DNA from: Cristatella mucedo
Lineage: Eukaryota > Bryozoa > Phylactolaemata > Cristatellidae
DNA: 64,000 nt
Direction of reading: 5' to 3'
Assembly: GCA_009760855.2 (NCBI GenBank)
Contig: WPIO01000072.1
Location: 1,795,001-1,859,000 of the forward strand
Each line of letters starts with the position of its first letter. Within the stretch, counting starts at the first letter, position 1. Positions 54,782 to 64,000 of the stretch are shown one piece after another. A model generated the notes under the pieces. It was given only the letters and a program-made list of their open reading frames with translations, was not told where the DNA came from and made no database searches. A program made the translations under genes and the position numbers.

Positions 54782-55115
54782 TTATCTGTTCGTCGCTTGT
54801 CCTACTTGTCCCACTGTATAGCAGCCAGCAAGATGATAACCACTAGTATCAAGCCGGTGCAAGATGGCTCTGGCAGTGTCAGTTATCTTTAATTGCAATT
54901 TAAGCCGATCAATTAAAGAGCCTTCGTTGCTTGCTTTGGCGATGTTGGCTGGAGCAAATGCACAACAGTCACTCTCTTGGAATGACTCAGAGAGCTGTGT
55001 ACGAAGATCGTGGCACCTAGTGGAGCTTTTTGGATCAAGAAGAGCAAACAAGCTCACGATGTTTAACCAGTTGGGAGGACTTACCAATGAAATGCAACTG
55101 GCACCAGCACTTTAA
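54782..55115. other. opposing open frames of unknown status
   Basis: A plus frame of 83 codons (54864-55115) and a minus frame of 101 codons (54782-55087) overlap. The minus frame (with FQESDCCAFAPANIAKASNE and LIDRLKLQLKITDTARAI) has protein-like composition, but I do not recognise it and see no start or splice context that decides. It could be a remnant of a mobile element. Confidence 0.2.
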
Positions 55116-55303
55116 AAACCATAAGAACACAATAAAAACCAACTGAGAGTGATATGCACTGAGGTTGCTGAGTGAGATTGCTCGCCTGTCGAGAATTAGC
55201 CGAGGGGCACCGGCAGTCGTCAGCAGTTCGTGGCATCAGCCAATTTCGTGTAGAAGCTGACTGTTACTTTACTGATTCCAGCCTAGTAGTGTGACCATGA
55301 CTC

Positions 55304-55339
55304 CACCTGGCGAGCAGTCAGCCGGCTGCTCGCCAGGTG
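55304..55339. repeat. 14-bp perfect hairpin
   Basis: CACCTGGCGAGCAG is followed after 8 bases by its exact reverse complement CTGCTCGCCAGGTG. The arms are GC-rich. Confidence 0.88.
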
Positions 55340-55399
55340 AAACACGTTTGAGGCCGATGACAATAGACAGCTGCTTGAGAGCGGATGCTGCTCTGATGT

Positions 55400-56020
55400 T
55401 TGGTTGCATCTGACGTCATTTGTAGTGACATGCTTTGGCTAGGTAAGCACAATGACAAGTCGGCTAACTGGCTCAGTCATTTTAATACCGTGCCAAAGCC
55501 ACTCGCGAGTTCGGGGCAACACACTGATCGTTGTTTTACTAGAAGCGTTAGTCGTCGAATCTTGCTTCATGGTCCATTCAGTCTTGCTGAAGTCATCGTC
55601 AAAAACGAGGATACAAACCAGTATGCACAGCATGATGAAAAGGTTTGCCTGAGCAGTCAAACCGTTAGCAACGGTTTCTTAAGAAAAATTTTGAGCTATG
55701 TGGCAATCTGGAGATCTGCTGGTGTATTGGCAGCAGCAGCACGACCTGCCAATGGGGCCGCGACTCCTGCTGATTCAAAATTGATAAGGGAGTCCGGACC
55801 AAAAGAAGATTTGCCTGTCATTAGTGAAAAACAAGCAGCTGTTCGAATGAATGCAGTGGAAAGTTATTCCTAGCGCTCGTCGGTTCGCGGACAGCGAAAA
55901 CCTGAGGCGACGAGTGGTCGACAAAGGAGCGACGGTGGCAAGACGTACAGCCATGTATGTGAGGCACGTCCCACTAGAGATGAGGCAAGTCTGCAGTTCT
56001 TTGCTGACGACGGTTAACTA
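55400..56020 (+). pseudogene. unrecognised open frame, possibly a frameshifted coding relic
   Basis: A 157-codon frame (55400-55873) ends in RMNAVESYS and a stop. Another frame then stays open for about 49 codons (SARRFADSENLRRRVVDKG, VARRTAMYVRHVPLEMRQVC), as if a frameshift near 55870 had broken one longer coding region. I do not recognise either part. The case rests only on open length and protein-like composition. Confidence 0.2.
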
Positions 56021-56302
56021 AGCTGTGCAGCTTATATAAATTAGTTCATGCTAATTAGCTTGCTCCAAGTCCGAGCAGCCTGCGGTTGCTGTTGGTGGCC
56101 GCCGATATTTCACGAAACAGACGCAAAGGAAGAGTGAAAGCAAAGGTTGAAGTATAAGACCAACTTCAGCAAAGAGCAGCTAAAAGGAGACTCGCCAGCT
56201 GCGACAGCGAAGCCGGTTTCGTTGGTGGAAGCACTGCGAACGTGCTGTAGAAGCTCCGAACCCAAGTTCTTCCCACAGACCTGGAAAATGTAGCGAAGCT
56301 AC

Positions 56303-56408
56303 TACGCTCCGACTAAGGTCTGGCCAGAGGTCGTGGGCTTGAGCCCTGTGGCATATGTAAAACGCCTGAACAGAAATTAAGTTCTGCTAGGGCGCTGTGC
56401 AAATGAAT
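56303..56408 (+). mobile_element. SINE family A copy 5 (plus strand)
   Basis: It reads CGACTAAGGTCTGGCCAGAG, the B box GGGCTTGAGCCC, GTGGCATATGTAAAACGCCT, and the hairpin tail AACAGAAATTAAGTTCTGCT, GGGCGCTGTGCAAATGAATT. The A-box part is missing. Confidence 0.85.
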
Positions 56409-57191
56409 TATGTTTTATTGAAACAGTGCCCTTACTGCGAATTTAAAGTTAATCATTTTTTGCAGCCATTTAAAGAAACTGATAAACCCAAAGCGCAGCA
56501 GTGCAATTTTAAACTCACCTTAAAAAAATTCTGGCAACTTTCTAATACGCCTAATCAGTTGGTCCAAGTGGAAGCGCCGTATGTGTCGCAAGTGCTGAAA
56601 TCATCCTAAGTGCTCGGCTGCCACAAAGGGAGCCCTAGTGCAGAGATAAAGCTGCTGGAATCCCGTGACCAGATTTTGAATCCCCTTTTTAAGTTTTAAG
56701 TTTAAGTTCGATGTCCTGAGCATTTTTTTGCATTTCAGTGTCCAATTTTAACCCTGACATCCTATGCAAATTGGCAAACGATCTCCCCTTTCTCTACTCC
56801 CACCTCACCTTTTTTGTCACTCATCGTGCGCTATACCCCATAGTTGGACTTAAATACCTCGTGAAGAATCACGAGTAAGTGCGAGGTTAGGCACGCACCA
56901 GCGGACTAGAAGATTTTGGTTACAATAGGGGTAAATTGCTGGAAAATTATATTATGAAAGTTTTCTAGCAAATGTGAAGTGCTGAGGAGATTAATTTTCT
57001 TGGAACGCTATACAAATTTCTTATAATAACAAAATATCTTTATAGTGCAAATATTACCAATGTGGTAAACAGTAACATTGAATTTATTAATAATTGCATT
57101 ATTTGTATTCATTAATGACTAAAACTAATGATCAATACCCTGCCTCAACTTCTTCCTCCAGGTGTGGAAAATATAGGTGAATGCATTATAA
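56409..57191. other. no gene recognised
   Basis: The AT-rich 70-codon frame at 56397-56609 contains CPYCEF but no zinc-finger histidines at the right spacing. No other structure was recognised. Confidence 0.5.
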
Positions 57192-57322
57192 CGGTTTGGC
57201 CCAGTGGTTAAGGTGCTCGCCCCGACTAAGGTCTGTCCAGTGGTCGTGGGGTCGAGCCCGTGGCATATATGAAGCGCCTGAATAGAGACTAAGTTCTCAT
57301 AGGGCGCTATACAAATACATTG
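57192..57322 (+). mobile_element. SINE family A copy 6 (plus strand, best copy)
   Basis: It begins with TTTGGCCCAGTGGTTAAGGT (A-box region of a tRNA-like promoter), continues CGCCCCGACTAAGGTCTGTC, the B-box region GTGGGGTCGAGCCC, GTGGCATATATGAAGCGCC, and ends with the hairpin (AATAGAGACTAAGTTCTCAT, AGGGCGCTATACAAATACAT). At about 130 bases it is the most complete member. The last 45 bases match the 3' end of the LINE family, so the SINE probably borrows that LINE's reverse transcriptase. Confidence 0.9.
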
Positions 57323-57904
57323 TCTACATAATGAACCGCTTCATGCTGTCAGAATACTTTGATTGACTTTGATTGAAAAATGAGTTGAATATTCGTATGA
57401 GTGCATACGAAAACTAAATTTGTAAAGATTTAATTTGGTATTAAATATCATACCTTTGGCCACAGCTAACTCTGCAATCTTCTCTAAAATAGGTAAATTC
57501 AAAATGTATCACTGCTCTTTATAGAAAAGCCAAGTTTGTGGGAGAATACAGTCGTTCCTCTTTTATCGCGGTTCAGTTCATCAGTTCCTAACTTAACCAC
57601 GGTAAGTGAATTTTCCGCGAAGTAGGATTCTTTATTTATAAATCAAGTATTTTCGTAGCTAGATCATAGAAAACCTGCTCAAGACCCTCTAAATACGGTT
57701 TTTAACAGTATTAGAGACCTCTGGACATGAAATAACACCCCTTTAATCACAATTACACTCGTATTACCCAATATATTGGACAAATCAGGCGATAAAAAGA
57801 CGTATTAGACATAAAAATATCTTAATATTAGTATTTTACATTTAGTTACACTAGGATAGCCTCGATCAACGTTCAACTTCAAGCAATTTGCGGTACCCTC
57901 GAAG

Positions 57905-60706
57905 CAGTCTTTTGAATCAATTGTCTTGGTCTCACCCGAAAACAAGCTACCGATAGTGGCAGTAGTCTATCGCCCACCAGGTACCAAATCCTCCTTTATC
58001 TCAGATTTCTCCGATCTCATTTCGATTCTGTGTGCAAGAAATCGATCCTTCCTCGTAATGGGTGATTTCAACGTTCACTTTGATAACTTATCTGACGCTT
58101 TCAGCACCGAATTTCGTGCATCGACTGGCTCATTGTCTCTTGTGGCTCATGTGCATGGCCCTACCCACATCAAGGGTCACACACTCGACCAGATTTTCTC
58201 ATATAACTGCACTTTGTCATCACCAATTATTACCAAATCATGCTTATCTGACCACATGCAGATCTCATTCAATCTACAGTCTGTGCCCACATCCTCCTCT
58301 AAAATAACCTGTGAATCGCGAAACCTCAAGACCCTTGACATCGATGCTGTCCGTGCGAGAATATCTGCTTCACCTCTGCTGCTCAATCCTCCCTCCGATT
58401 GGTCATCATTGGTAGATAGCTTCAACACGACACTAGCTGACACGCTAGACGAGTTTGCCCCTCTGACAAAGTGCACTGTGCGCCCCCGCCCAGACGGCCT
58501 ATCGTTTACCGCAGACATTAAACTAGCCAAGTCTACTAAACGAAAGCTTGAAAAAGCATAAAAAAGATCCGGACTAACTGTCCATCGACAGGCATATGAA
58601 GATTACTGTAGGTCGTACCAATCAATCCTAGCAAAGGCTAAGTCTAGTTTTTATAAAAACATTGTTGAATCACAGATGCACAATCGAAAAATGCTGATTT
58701 CGACAATAAACCATCTCCTCAACCGTTCCCATATTAGCTCCTTACCTGATGATCCTAATGATGATCTAGCCGATCGCTTCTCTCGATTCTTTGTGCAAAA
58801 GATAGACAAGATCAGGGAATCCATCCCTGCGATGACAACCCCCCACTAGAATGCTGTTCCTCGGTTCCTGGCTGCACCTCAATGTCTGCATTTAAGCAGG
58901 TCACTAGTGATCTAGTCCTAAAGTTCGTATCTCAATCAAAGAAGACAACAAGTTCTCTGGACTCTATTCCCACTGTCCTGCTCCTACGTTGCATTGATCT
59001 GCTGCTGCCATGCATAACTAACATAATTAATATGTCATTAGCCTCAGGTCATGTCCCAGCACCTTTCAAAAAAGCTGTAGTCAGGCCACTTCTCAAGAAA
59101 GCTACATTTGACCAAGAGAACTTGAGCAACTACCGCCCAGTTTCCCTTCTACCATTCCTAGCAAAGACACTCGAACGGGTCGTGGCGGACCAGCTGAACT
59201 CCTTTATCGAAACCTCACACCTTGCTAGTAAGTTCCAGTCTGGCTTTAGAGCTAATCACTCCACAGAGTCAGCATTGCTTCGGGTATACAACGACCTACT
59301 TAGGAATGCAGACATGGGTAGAGTGTCTCAGCTTGTTTTGCTCAATCTTTCGGCAGCTTTTGACACCATCGATCACAAAGTTCTTCTAGAGCGCCTCTCA
59401 TCTCGCCTGGGCATCACTGGCACTGCTCTGCAGTGGTTCAGGTCCTATCTCAGTGGGAGACTCCAGAGTATTGACGTGAATGGACAAAGATCATACGAGG
59501 TACCTCTAAAATATGGGATACCTCAGGGCTCCGTGCTAGGTCCGGTTCTTTTCACGGTTTATACTCTCCCTCTTGCTGATGTGATTGCCAAGCACAATCT
59601 AGGCTTTCACTTTATGCGGATGACACTCAGTTGTACCTTTGCTTTGATCCCTGCCAGCCTTCGAGCACCTCAAATTCTCTGAACTCACTAGCTGCATGCA
59701 TTGATGACATCCGCACATGGATGGCAGCAAATTTTCTAAAACTTGACGATGATAAAACTAACTTACTAGTTATGGGCAAACCCAGTGTGATCCAGAGATT
59801 GGAAAGGCTGACTCTCAAAATTGGCTCTGCCAGCATATCTCCAGTTGAATCAGCTCGAAATCCAGGTGTCATATTCCAAAGCGACCTCTCGTTAGACGAC
59901 TACATCAGCTCCACAGTCAAATCCGCCTATTTTCAGCTTCATAACATTGCTAAAATTCGAGCTTGTTTAGATAAAGATACCACGTCCAAGTTGGTCCATG
60001 CATTCGTGACATCCCGTCTCGACTTCTGCAACTCACTGCTTACTGGCCTCCCAGCATGTGCGATCAGGCGATTGCAGCTGGTGCAAAACTCTGCAGCTAG
60101 GCTTGTCTGTCGTGAGCGTCGCAGTTGCCACATTACTCCACTTCTCGCCGACCAGCACTGGCTACCAGTCAAGCAACGGATTGACTTCAAGGTTTTGTCG
60201 CTCACTTTTAGGTCCCTTCATTCTATGGCTCCAGCCTATCTGTCAGATATACTACCCCATCAGGCCAAGCATCGTACCACCCGCTTTTCGGAATCCAGCA
60301 GTCTAGAAATACCTCATGCAAACCTTAAATCCTTTGGAGACCGTGCATTTAGTTCATATGCTCCCAAAGCCTGGAACTCCCTCCCGACCTGCGTCAGAAC
60401 ATCCCCTGACCTGACCACATTTAAAAGGAACCTAAAAACACGCCTATTTAGGACAGCATTTAGTGGGTCCTTGTGATTCGTCCTCGATGTGCTTATGCGT
60501 GCTGACACTGTGCATGCTGCCACTAACCACATTTGCATGCTGACCCTGTGCATGTCACCCCTAACCATATTATTCATTTCGTTTGTTTTTCAAGCATGAT
60601 TTTACTTACCATTCAATTGCATTTCACTTTACAGCAAATGTAAAGCGCCTAGAGAGAGATTAAGTTCTCTGAGGGCGCTTTATCAAGTGAATTATTATTA
60701 TTATTA
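57905..60706 (+). mobile_element. L2/CR1-like LINE, longest copy
   Basis: About 2.8 kb. The endonuclease (58.0-58.3 kb) is truncated at its start and shows VAVVYRPPG, MGDFNVH, HTLDQIF and LSDH. A stop and frameshift near 58560 and a stop near 58847 interrupt the linker. The reverse transcriptase (58882 on) shows KKAVVRPLLKKATFDQEN, SLLPFLAKTLERVVADQL, FRANHSTESALL, LSAAFDTIDH, GIPQGSVLGP. The YADD motif is displaced by one base at 59613-59625. The frame then runs from DTQLYLCFDP through VMGKPSVIQR and CHITPLLADQHWLP to LFRTAFSGSL and TGA at 60474. A 3' UTR, hairpin (60636-60690) and ATTATTATTATT tail follow. Such LINEs nick DNA and copy their RNA at the nick. This copy is inactive and lies inside a DNA element. 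Confidence 0.93.
60636..60692 (+). other. conserved 3'-terminal hairpin of the LINE
   Basis: AAAGCGCC pairs with GGCGCTTT, and inside it AGAGA pairs with TCTCT. The same structure closes every LINE copy here whose 3' end is kept, and a close version closes SINE family A. In related elements the reverse transcriptase recognises such a 3' structure; that role is inferred here. Confidence 0.75.
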
Positions 60707-60877
60707 TAACGTTTTAAATGAATAAATCTGAAAAAAGCGTTATAATGAAGCCGCGAAAGTCGAAGTGGCGTGGGACGTCTGTAACGCCCATTGCTTATAC
60801 TTTTTAAGTACAGACATTTTGGAAAAATAAAACTTACAACCCAAGCGCAAAGATAAAATACAACAATAATATTGTAA

Positions 60878-60975
60878 TAATATAGTTTATTTATATTGCA
60901 CCCTCACTGAACTTAATATCTTCATAGGCGCTGTACACATGCTGTAAAGAAAGCGTGATTAAATTATTACCGGTA
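60878..60975 (-). mobile_element. LINE 3'-end fragment (minus strand)
   Basis: AATAATATAGTTTATTTATA, a shortened hairpin (CACTGAACTTAATATCTTCA, AGGCGCTGTACACATGCTGT) and AAGAAAGCGTGATTAAATTA correspond in reverse to the LINE 3' end. Confidence 0.6.
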
Positions 60976-61007
60976 ACATGCACAGTTTCAACACGCATGA
61001 CGCTGAG

Positions 61008-61082
61008 CTAGATTGGTCCAGCGGTTAAGGTGCTCGCCCCGATCAAGGTCTGGCTGAGGTCGTGGGCTGAGCCCCGATGCAT
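61008..61082 (+). mobile_element. SINE family A copy 7 (head only, plus strand)
   Basis: GATTGGTCCAGCGGTTAAGG (A-box region), CGCCCCGATCAAGGTCTGGC, a B-box-like GTGGGCTGAGCCCC and ATGCATATA. The copy stops exactly where a minus-strand LINE tail begins, so the 3' hairpin is missing. Confidence 0.8.
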
Positions 61083-61945
61083 ATAATAATTATAATAATG
61101 CACTTGATAAAGCGCCTTCAGAGAACTCAATCTCTTTCTAGGCGCTCTATATTTGCTGCAAAGGGAAATGCGATTGAATGGTGAGTAATATTATGCTTGA
61201 TAAACAACATGAATAACATGGTTAGGGGTGACATTCACAGGGTCAGCATGCATGCAAGTGTGGTTAGTGGCAGCATGGACAGTGCGTTTTAGCTTCTTTT
61301 TTAATTTTGTCAAGTCAGGAGATGTCGTGATGTCAGTCGGAAGTGAATTCCAGGCATTGGGAGCATACGAACTAAAGGCACGGTCTTCAAAGGATTTGAG
61401 GTTCGTACTAGATTTAGCTAAATGATTTGAGTCAGAACATTGGGTGAAACGACGCAGTAGCCTGGTGGGGAATAGTTCTGGAAGACAGAGACTGAAAGGA
61501 CCTAAAAGTGAGTGACAAAACCTTGAAGTCGATACGCCGCTTGATTGGGAGCCAGTGCAGGCTGGCAAGAAGTGGTGTGATGGATGTGGCAACTGCGAAG
61601 CTCACGACAGACAAGCCTAGCTGCCGAGTTTCGCACCAGCTGTAAGCTTGATTGCTGCGCCTGAGTGCACAGGCCGGTAGACCAGCAAGCAGTGAATTAC
61701 AGAATTCAAGACAGAATGTAACAAATGCATGGACCAGTTTCAGACTTGACTGCTGAGCAGATGCGATCATCTAGTGAAAGGTCACTTTTGAACAGGATAC
61801 CTAGACTCCGTGCAGATTCAACTGGAGATATATTCTGGAGATTCGGCTGGCAGAGCCGGTTTTGAGTGTCAAGCTATCCAATTTCTGAGTCACTCTTGGT
61901 TTTCCCATAACTAGTAGGTTGATTTTATCGTTATTCAAATATATA
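61083..61945 (-). mobile_element. LINE, 5'-truncated copy (minus strand)
   Basis: On the minus strand it covers the part from NLLVMGKP-like sequence at about 61925 through KLVHAFVTFCLEFCNSLLAG, HHFLPACTGSQ (for HITPLLADLHW), RAFSSYAPNAWNSLPTDITT, then a 3' UTR, hairpin (61105-61150) and AATAATTATAATAAT tail. It has several frameshifts and a small insertion near 61640. Confidence 0.88.
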
Positions 61946-63504
61946 AATTTGCTGCACTGCGTACTTAGAGGTGGGCATAAGAAAATGTTTTCGTTATTAG
62001 CTTGGAGTGCCCTCTGTCCGTCCAGAATCGGCTACTCGGAGGAGACTTTGGCCGAAGCAACAACCGCTGCACCTAGGGCAGCTGACCTCATCCAAAGTGC
62101 ATGCCACCTCGCGAAAGCATCGTATACGCGCCAAGTCACCCCGTGCTTTCCACGGACTATTGAAAAACGGGTATAGAGAGCACGGTCCTGTGAGAAATGC
62201 TTGCATTGAGGGTTCGCAGCGGGCATGCTGAGTAGGCCGTATTCGCTTTCGGTTCTTGATAGCTCGGTGCTATTCTCTTTGCGGAATATTATTCTGAGAA
62301 CTTGTATTCCTGACCATAGGTCCGTCTTCAGCCGATTATACTTCGGTTTCTTCCACTTCAATCCACTTGATCAATCCAGTTGTGTCCAGCTCTGGCTCTG
62401 CACACGTGTAATGGGTGTAATGGGAGATTTGGAGAAGCTGCACCACGAGCGTCCCATAAAATTTTGTTAAGGACCGCTCAGCCTTCCAAAAGCTACCAGT
62501 CTCTAAAACTGGCTCTGGACAGTCATATGAAGAAAATAGTTAGCGAACAAGAGTCGGCGGTGTGCAGTTGTACGATTGGCTGAGAAGCAGTTACGAATCA
62601 GCGACGTGTCCAGCCACGGGGTTTAGGGGGCTGTATCGGCAATCTAGCTAATTGGTCGGGGCTGACGGGGTGGCGGCCCCAACTTTGACAGAACCAGAAG
62701 AGGCATGGCAACCGGTAGGCCGGGTGGAGCGGCTTTTTAGCCCTCTGGCGGGTCGGCTGCCAATATGATGTGGCTCAGTGACGAAGTGTAATCGATTCGG
62801 AACTTAAAGACGAACGGTTGACAAACAAACAATTAGAATAATATTTTATATTAATTAGTATTCCTATTACCATTATTATTATTATCATTATACATTGGAA
62901 TACTATTTCATACTAGGCACATTCCGAAGTAACTTTGCTTATCAGATCCCTTAAGCGGGTCGAAGAGGCGGTTCGCCGTTTAATATTGGCCTTCGTAAAT
63001 GATCCTCATATAACTCTTATGCCGTTACCGTTACATTTATGGCCTCGTGTATTTTACTGCCTAGCTGTTGCCACTTAGCAGAGTAGGAGTTCGTCTGCTG
63101 TACTTCCACGATAGACTTAAACATTGGCCCGAGCTGCCTACATTATGGTGGTTTTCGAAGCCATTTAGCTGCGCTGTTAACACAAAAATCTAGAATACTG
63201 GCACTTGGCACCAATCGAGAAAATCCAACACCGAAGCTGAACCCCTCCCTTTCGAGGTTTTCGGCTAGTTTTCAGGTGATCTCCTCGAGGCTACCGAAGC
63301 TTAGTGGCATCACCAAGCTCTTCCATCGCCATCTTTCCCGAACTGCCAGCCACTGCCCCGATTTTATATTCCCTTAAAAACTTTTGGAAAATCACAAAAA
63401 CCAATTGCTAGTTTGAGTGAAGATATTATAGTGTAGGTCCATCACCATAATGAGTTCAGATTTTAGCTTTTGCTCTCTGAAATCACATGTTCAACGCTGC
63501 TTCA
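61946..63504. other. no gene recognised
   Basis: Short overlapping frames on both strands at 61997-62583 have no recognisable domain. The part at 62820-62900 is AT-rich with ATTATT words. Nothing else was recognised. Confidence 0.5.
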
Positions 63505-63675
63505 GCTGTACGTTTTGCCTCTGGGTCTTACCCAGGAGTAAGGTGCTTGCTCTTCACAACACAGGTCTTGGGTTTGATTCCTAAAGTGGGCGATCCTGTA
63601 TTGTCCGGTGCAGTCGGTGGTGATAGTCGCTAAGGCTCTTCTGCCGCAATATAAATGAGGCTATTTTAATAAGTT
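63505..63675 (+). mobile_element. SINE family B copy 2 (tRNA-derived, best copy)
   Basis: TTACCCAGGAGTAAGGTGCT (A-box-like), TCTTGGGTTTGATTCCTAA (B-box-like, 37 bases on), then GATCCTGTATTGTCCGGTGC, TGATAGTCGCTAAGGCTCTT, and AATATAAATGAGGCTATTTT. It aligns with 3545-3730 over about 170 bases. Its tail lacks the LINE hairpin of family A, so it probably uses another helper. Confidence 0.65.
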
Positions 63676-64000
63676 AACCTTTAACTTTTTACGTAGTGTT
63701 CGGTTCACGCACAGCACGGACTGCCAGTCGACAACCAACACTAACAGTTTATTGTACGACGAAAGGAGCAGGGGGAATAACGACTCCCTTTGCGCCTCTC
63801 TCCTACTCGACTCTCTCTCTCGACCACGGCTGTGCACCGGGCGACCCTGATGATGAATCCACCATCTGTTCACCAGCGGGTTACAGGCCTGTGTCCACGC
63901 CACATCAGAGGCGGACCACAGCTGTGCATCGGCCCCACTCGACGATGATGCTTCCAACAGCTGTTCACCAGGGGTTTAGCAGAGAAGCAGTACCGGCCTG
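63676..64000. other. window end, no gene recognised
   Basis: The minus frame at 63661-63957 has Arg/Ser/Glu-rich sequence and no recognisable motif. Repeated words (CACAGCTGTGCA, GTTCACCAG.GG, each twice) at 63820-63975 suggest a small imperfect duplication. Confidence 0.4.

Larger units (their letters stand above)
57549..60781. mobile_element. TA-flanked Tc1/mariner-like DNA element, split by a nested LINE
   Basis: The left end after TA reads CAGTCGTTCCTCTTTTATCG; the right end, read from the opposite strand, is CAGACGTCCCACGCCACTTC, then TA (60782). These are imperfect inverted termini with TA duplications, as in the Tc1/mariner superfamily (pogo/Tigger-like ends). The left interior (57580-57904) is AT-rich non-coding sequence, and about 75 bases remain on the right (60707-60781). 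The LINE sits between them, so the DNA element inserted first. No transposase frame is seen; it is probably a non-autonomous element. Confidence 0.6.

Noticed and set aside
56397-56609. Short frame with CPYCEF as a possible zinc finger
   Set aside because: There are no histidines at zinc-finger spacing.

Overview
The window is nuclear DNA of a bilaterian invertebrate. It has long introns, many microsatellites, and LINEs, SINEs and DNA transposons, and shows no bacterial or organellar organisation. A lophotrochozoan (mollusc, annelid or flatworm) would fit the LINE type, but the sequence does not settle the phylum.

Only one host gene could be recognised: a plus-strand homologue of BCL11 (BCL11A/BCL11B, also called CTIP1/CTIP2), a C2H2 zinc-finger transcriptional repressor. 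I trace six coding exons at 16432-16791, 31150-31491, 38989-39160, 43116-43248, 45554-45791 and 45917-48507. Their splice phases chain without conflict (1/1/1/2/0/1 on entry), giving about 1277 codons and a stop. The 5' coding exon, which in vertebrates carries the MSRRKQ motif that recruits NuRD, was not found. The fingers follow the order of vertebrate BCL11, with three differences: one finger of the middle pair is missing, the first finger has His where vertebrates have the Cys ligand, and the last finger has Cys where vertebrates have His. The last exon is GC-rich and full of Ala, Gln and Ser runs. A probable 3' UTR with two adjacent hairpins and an AATAAA follows.

Layout: 1-16.4 kb is intergenic or 5' intron (a broken LINE at 6.2-7.6 kb, long GT and CT tracts, a pogo-type transposase remnant at 14.5-14.8 kb). 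16.4-48.5 kb is BCL11, whose introns hold SINEs, LINE pieces, a SPIN-like hAT MITE with a perfect 8-bp target duplication (35.6 kb) and a 131-bp near-perfect fold-back (34.5 kb). 48.5-64 kb is intergenic with several LINE copies, the longest (57.9-60.7 kb) nested inside a TA-flanked DNA element.

The mobile elements form a system. One L2/CR1-like LINE family (about a dozen copies) ends in a conserved 3' hairpin and an ATT-rich tail. A tRNA-derived SINE family (seven copies) ends in a closely similar hairpin, so the SINE was probably mobilised by that LINE. A second tRNA-derived SINE family has three copies. The two LINE copies that cover the reverse-transcriptase active site share the same one-base deletion there.
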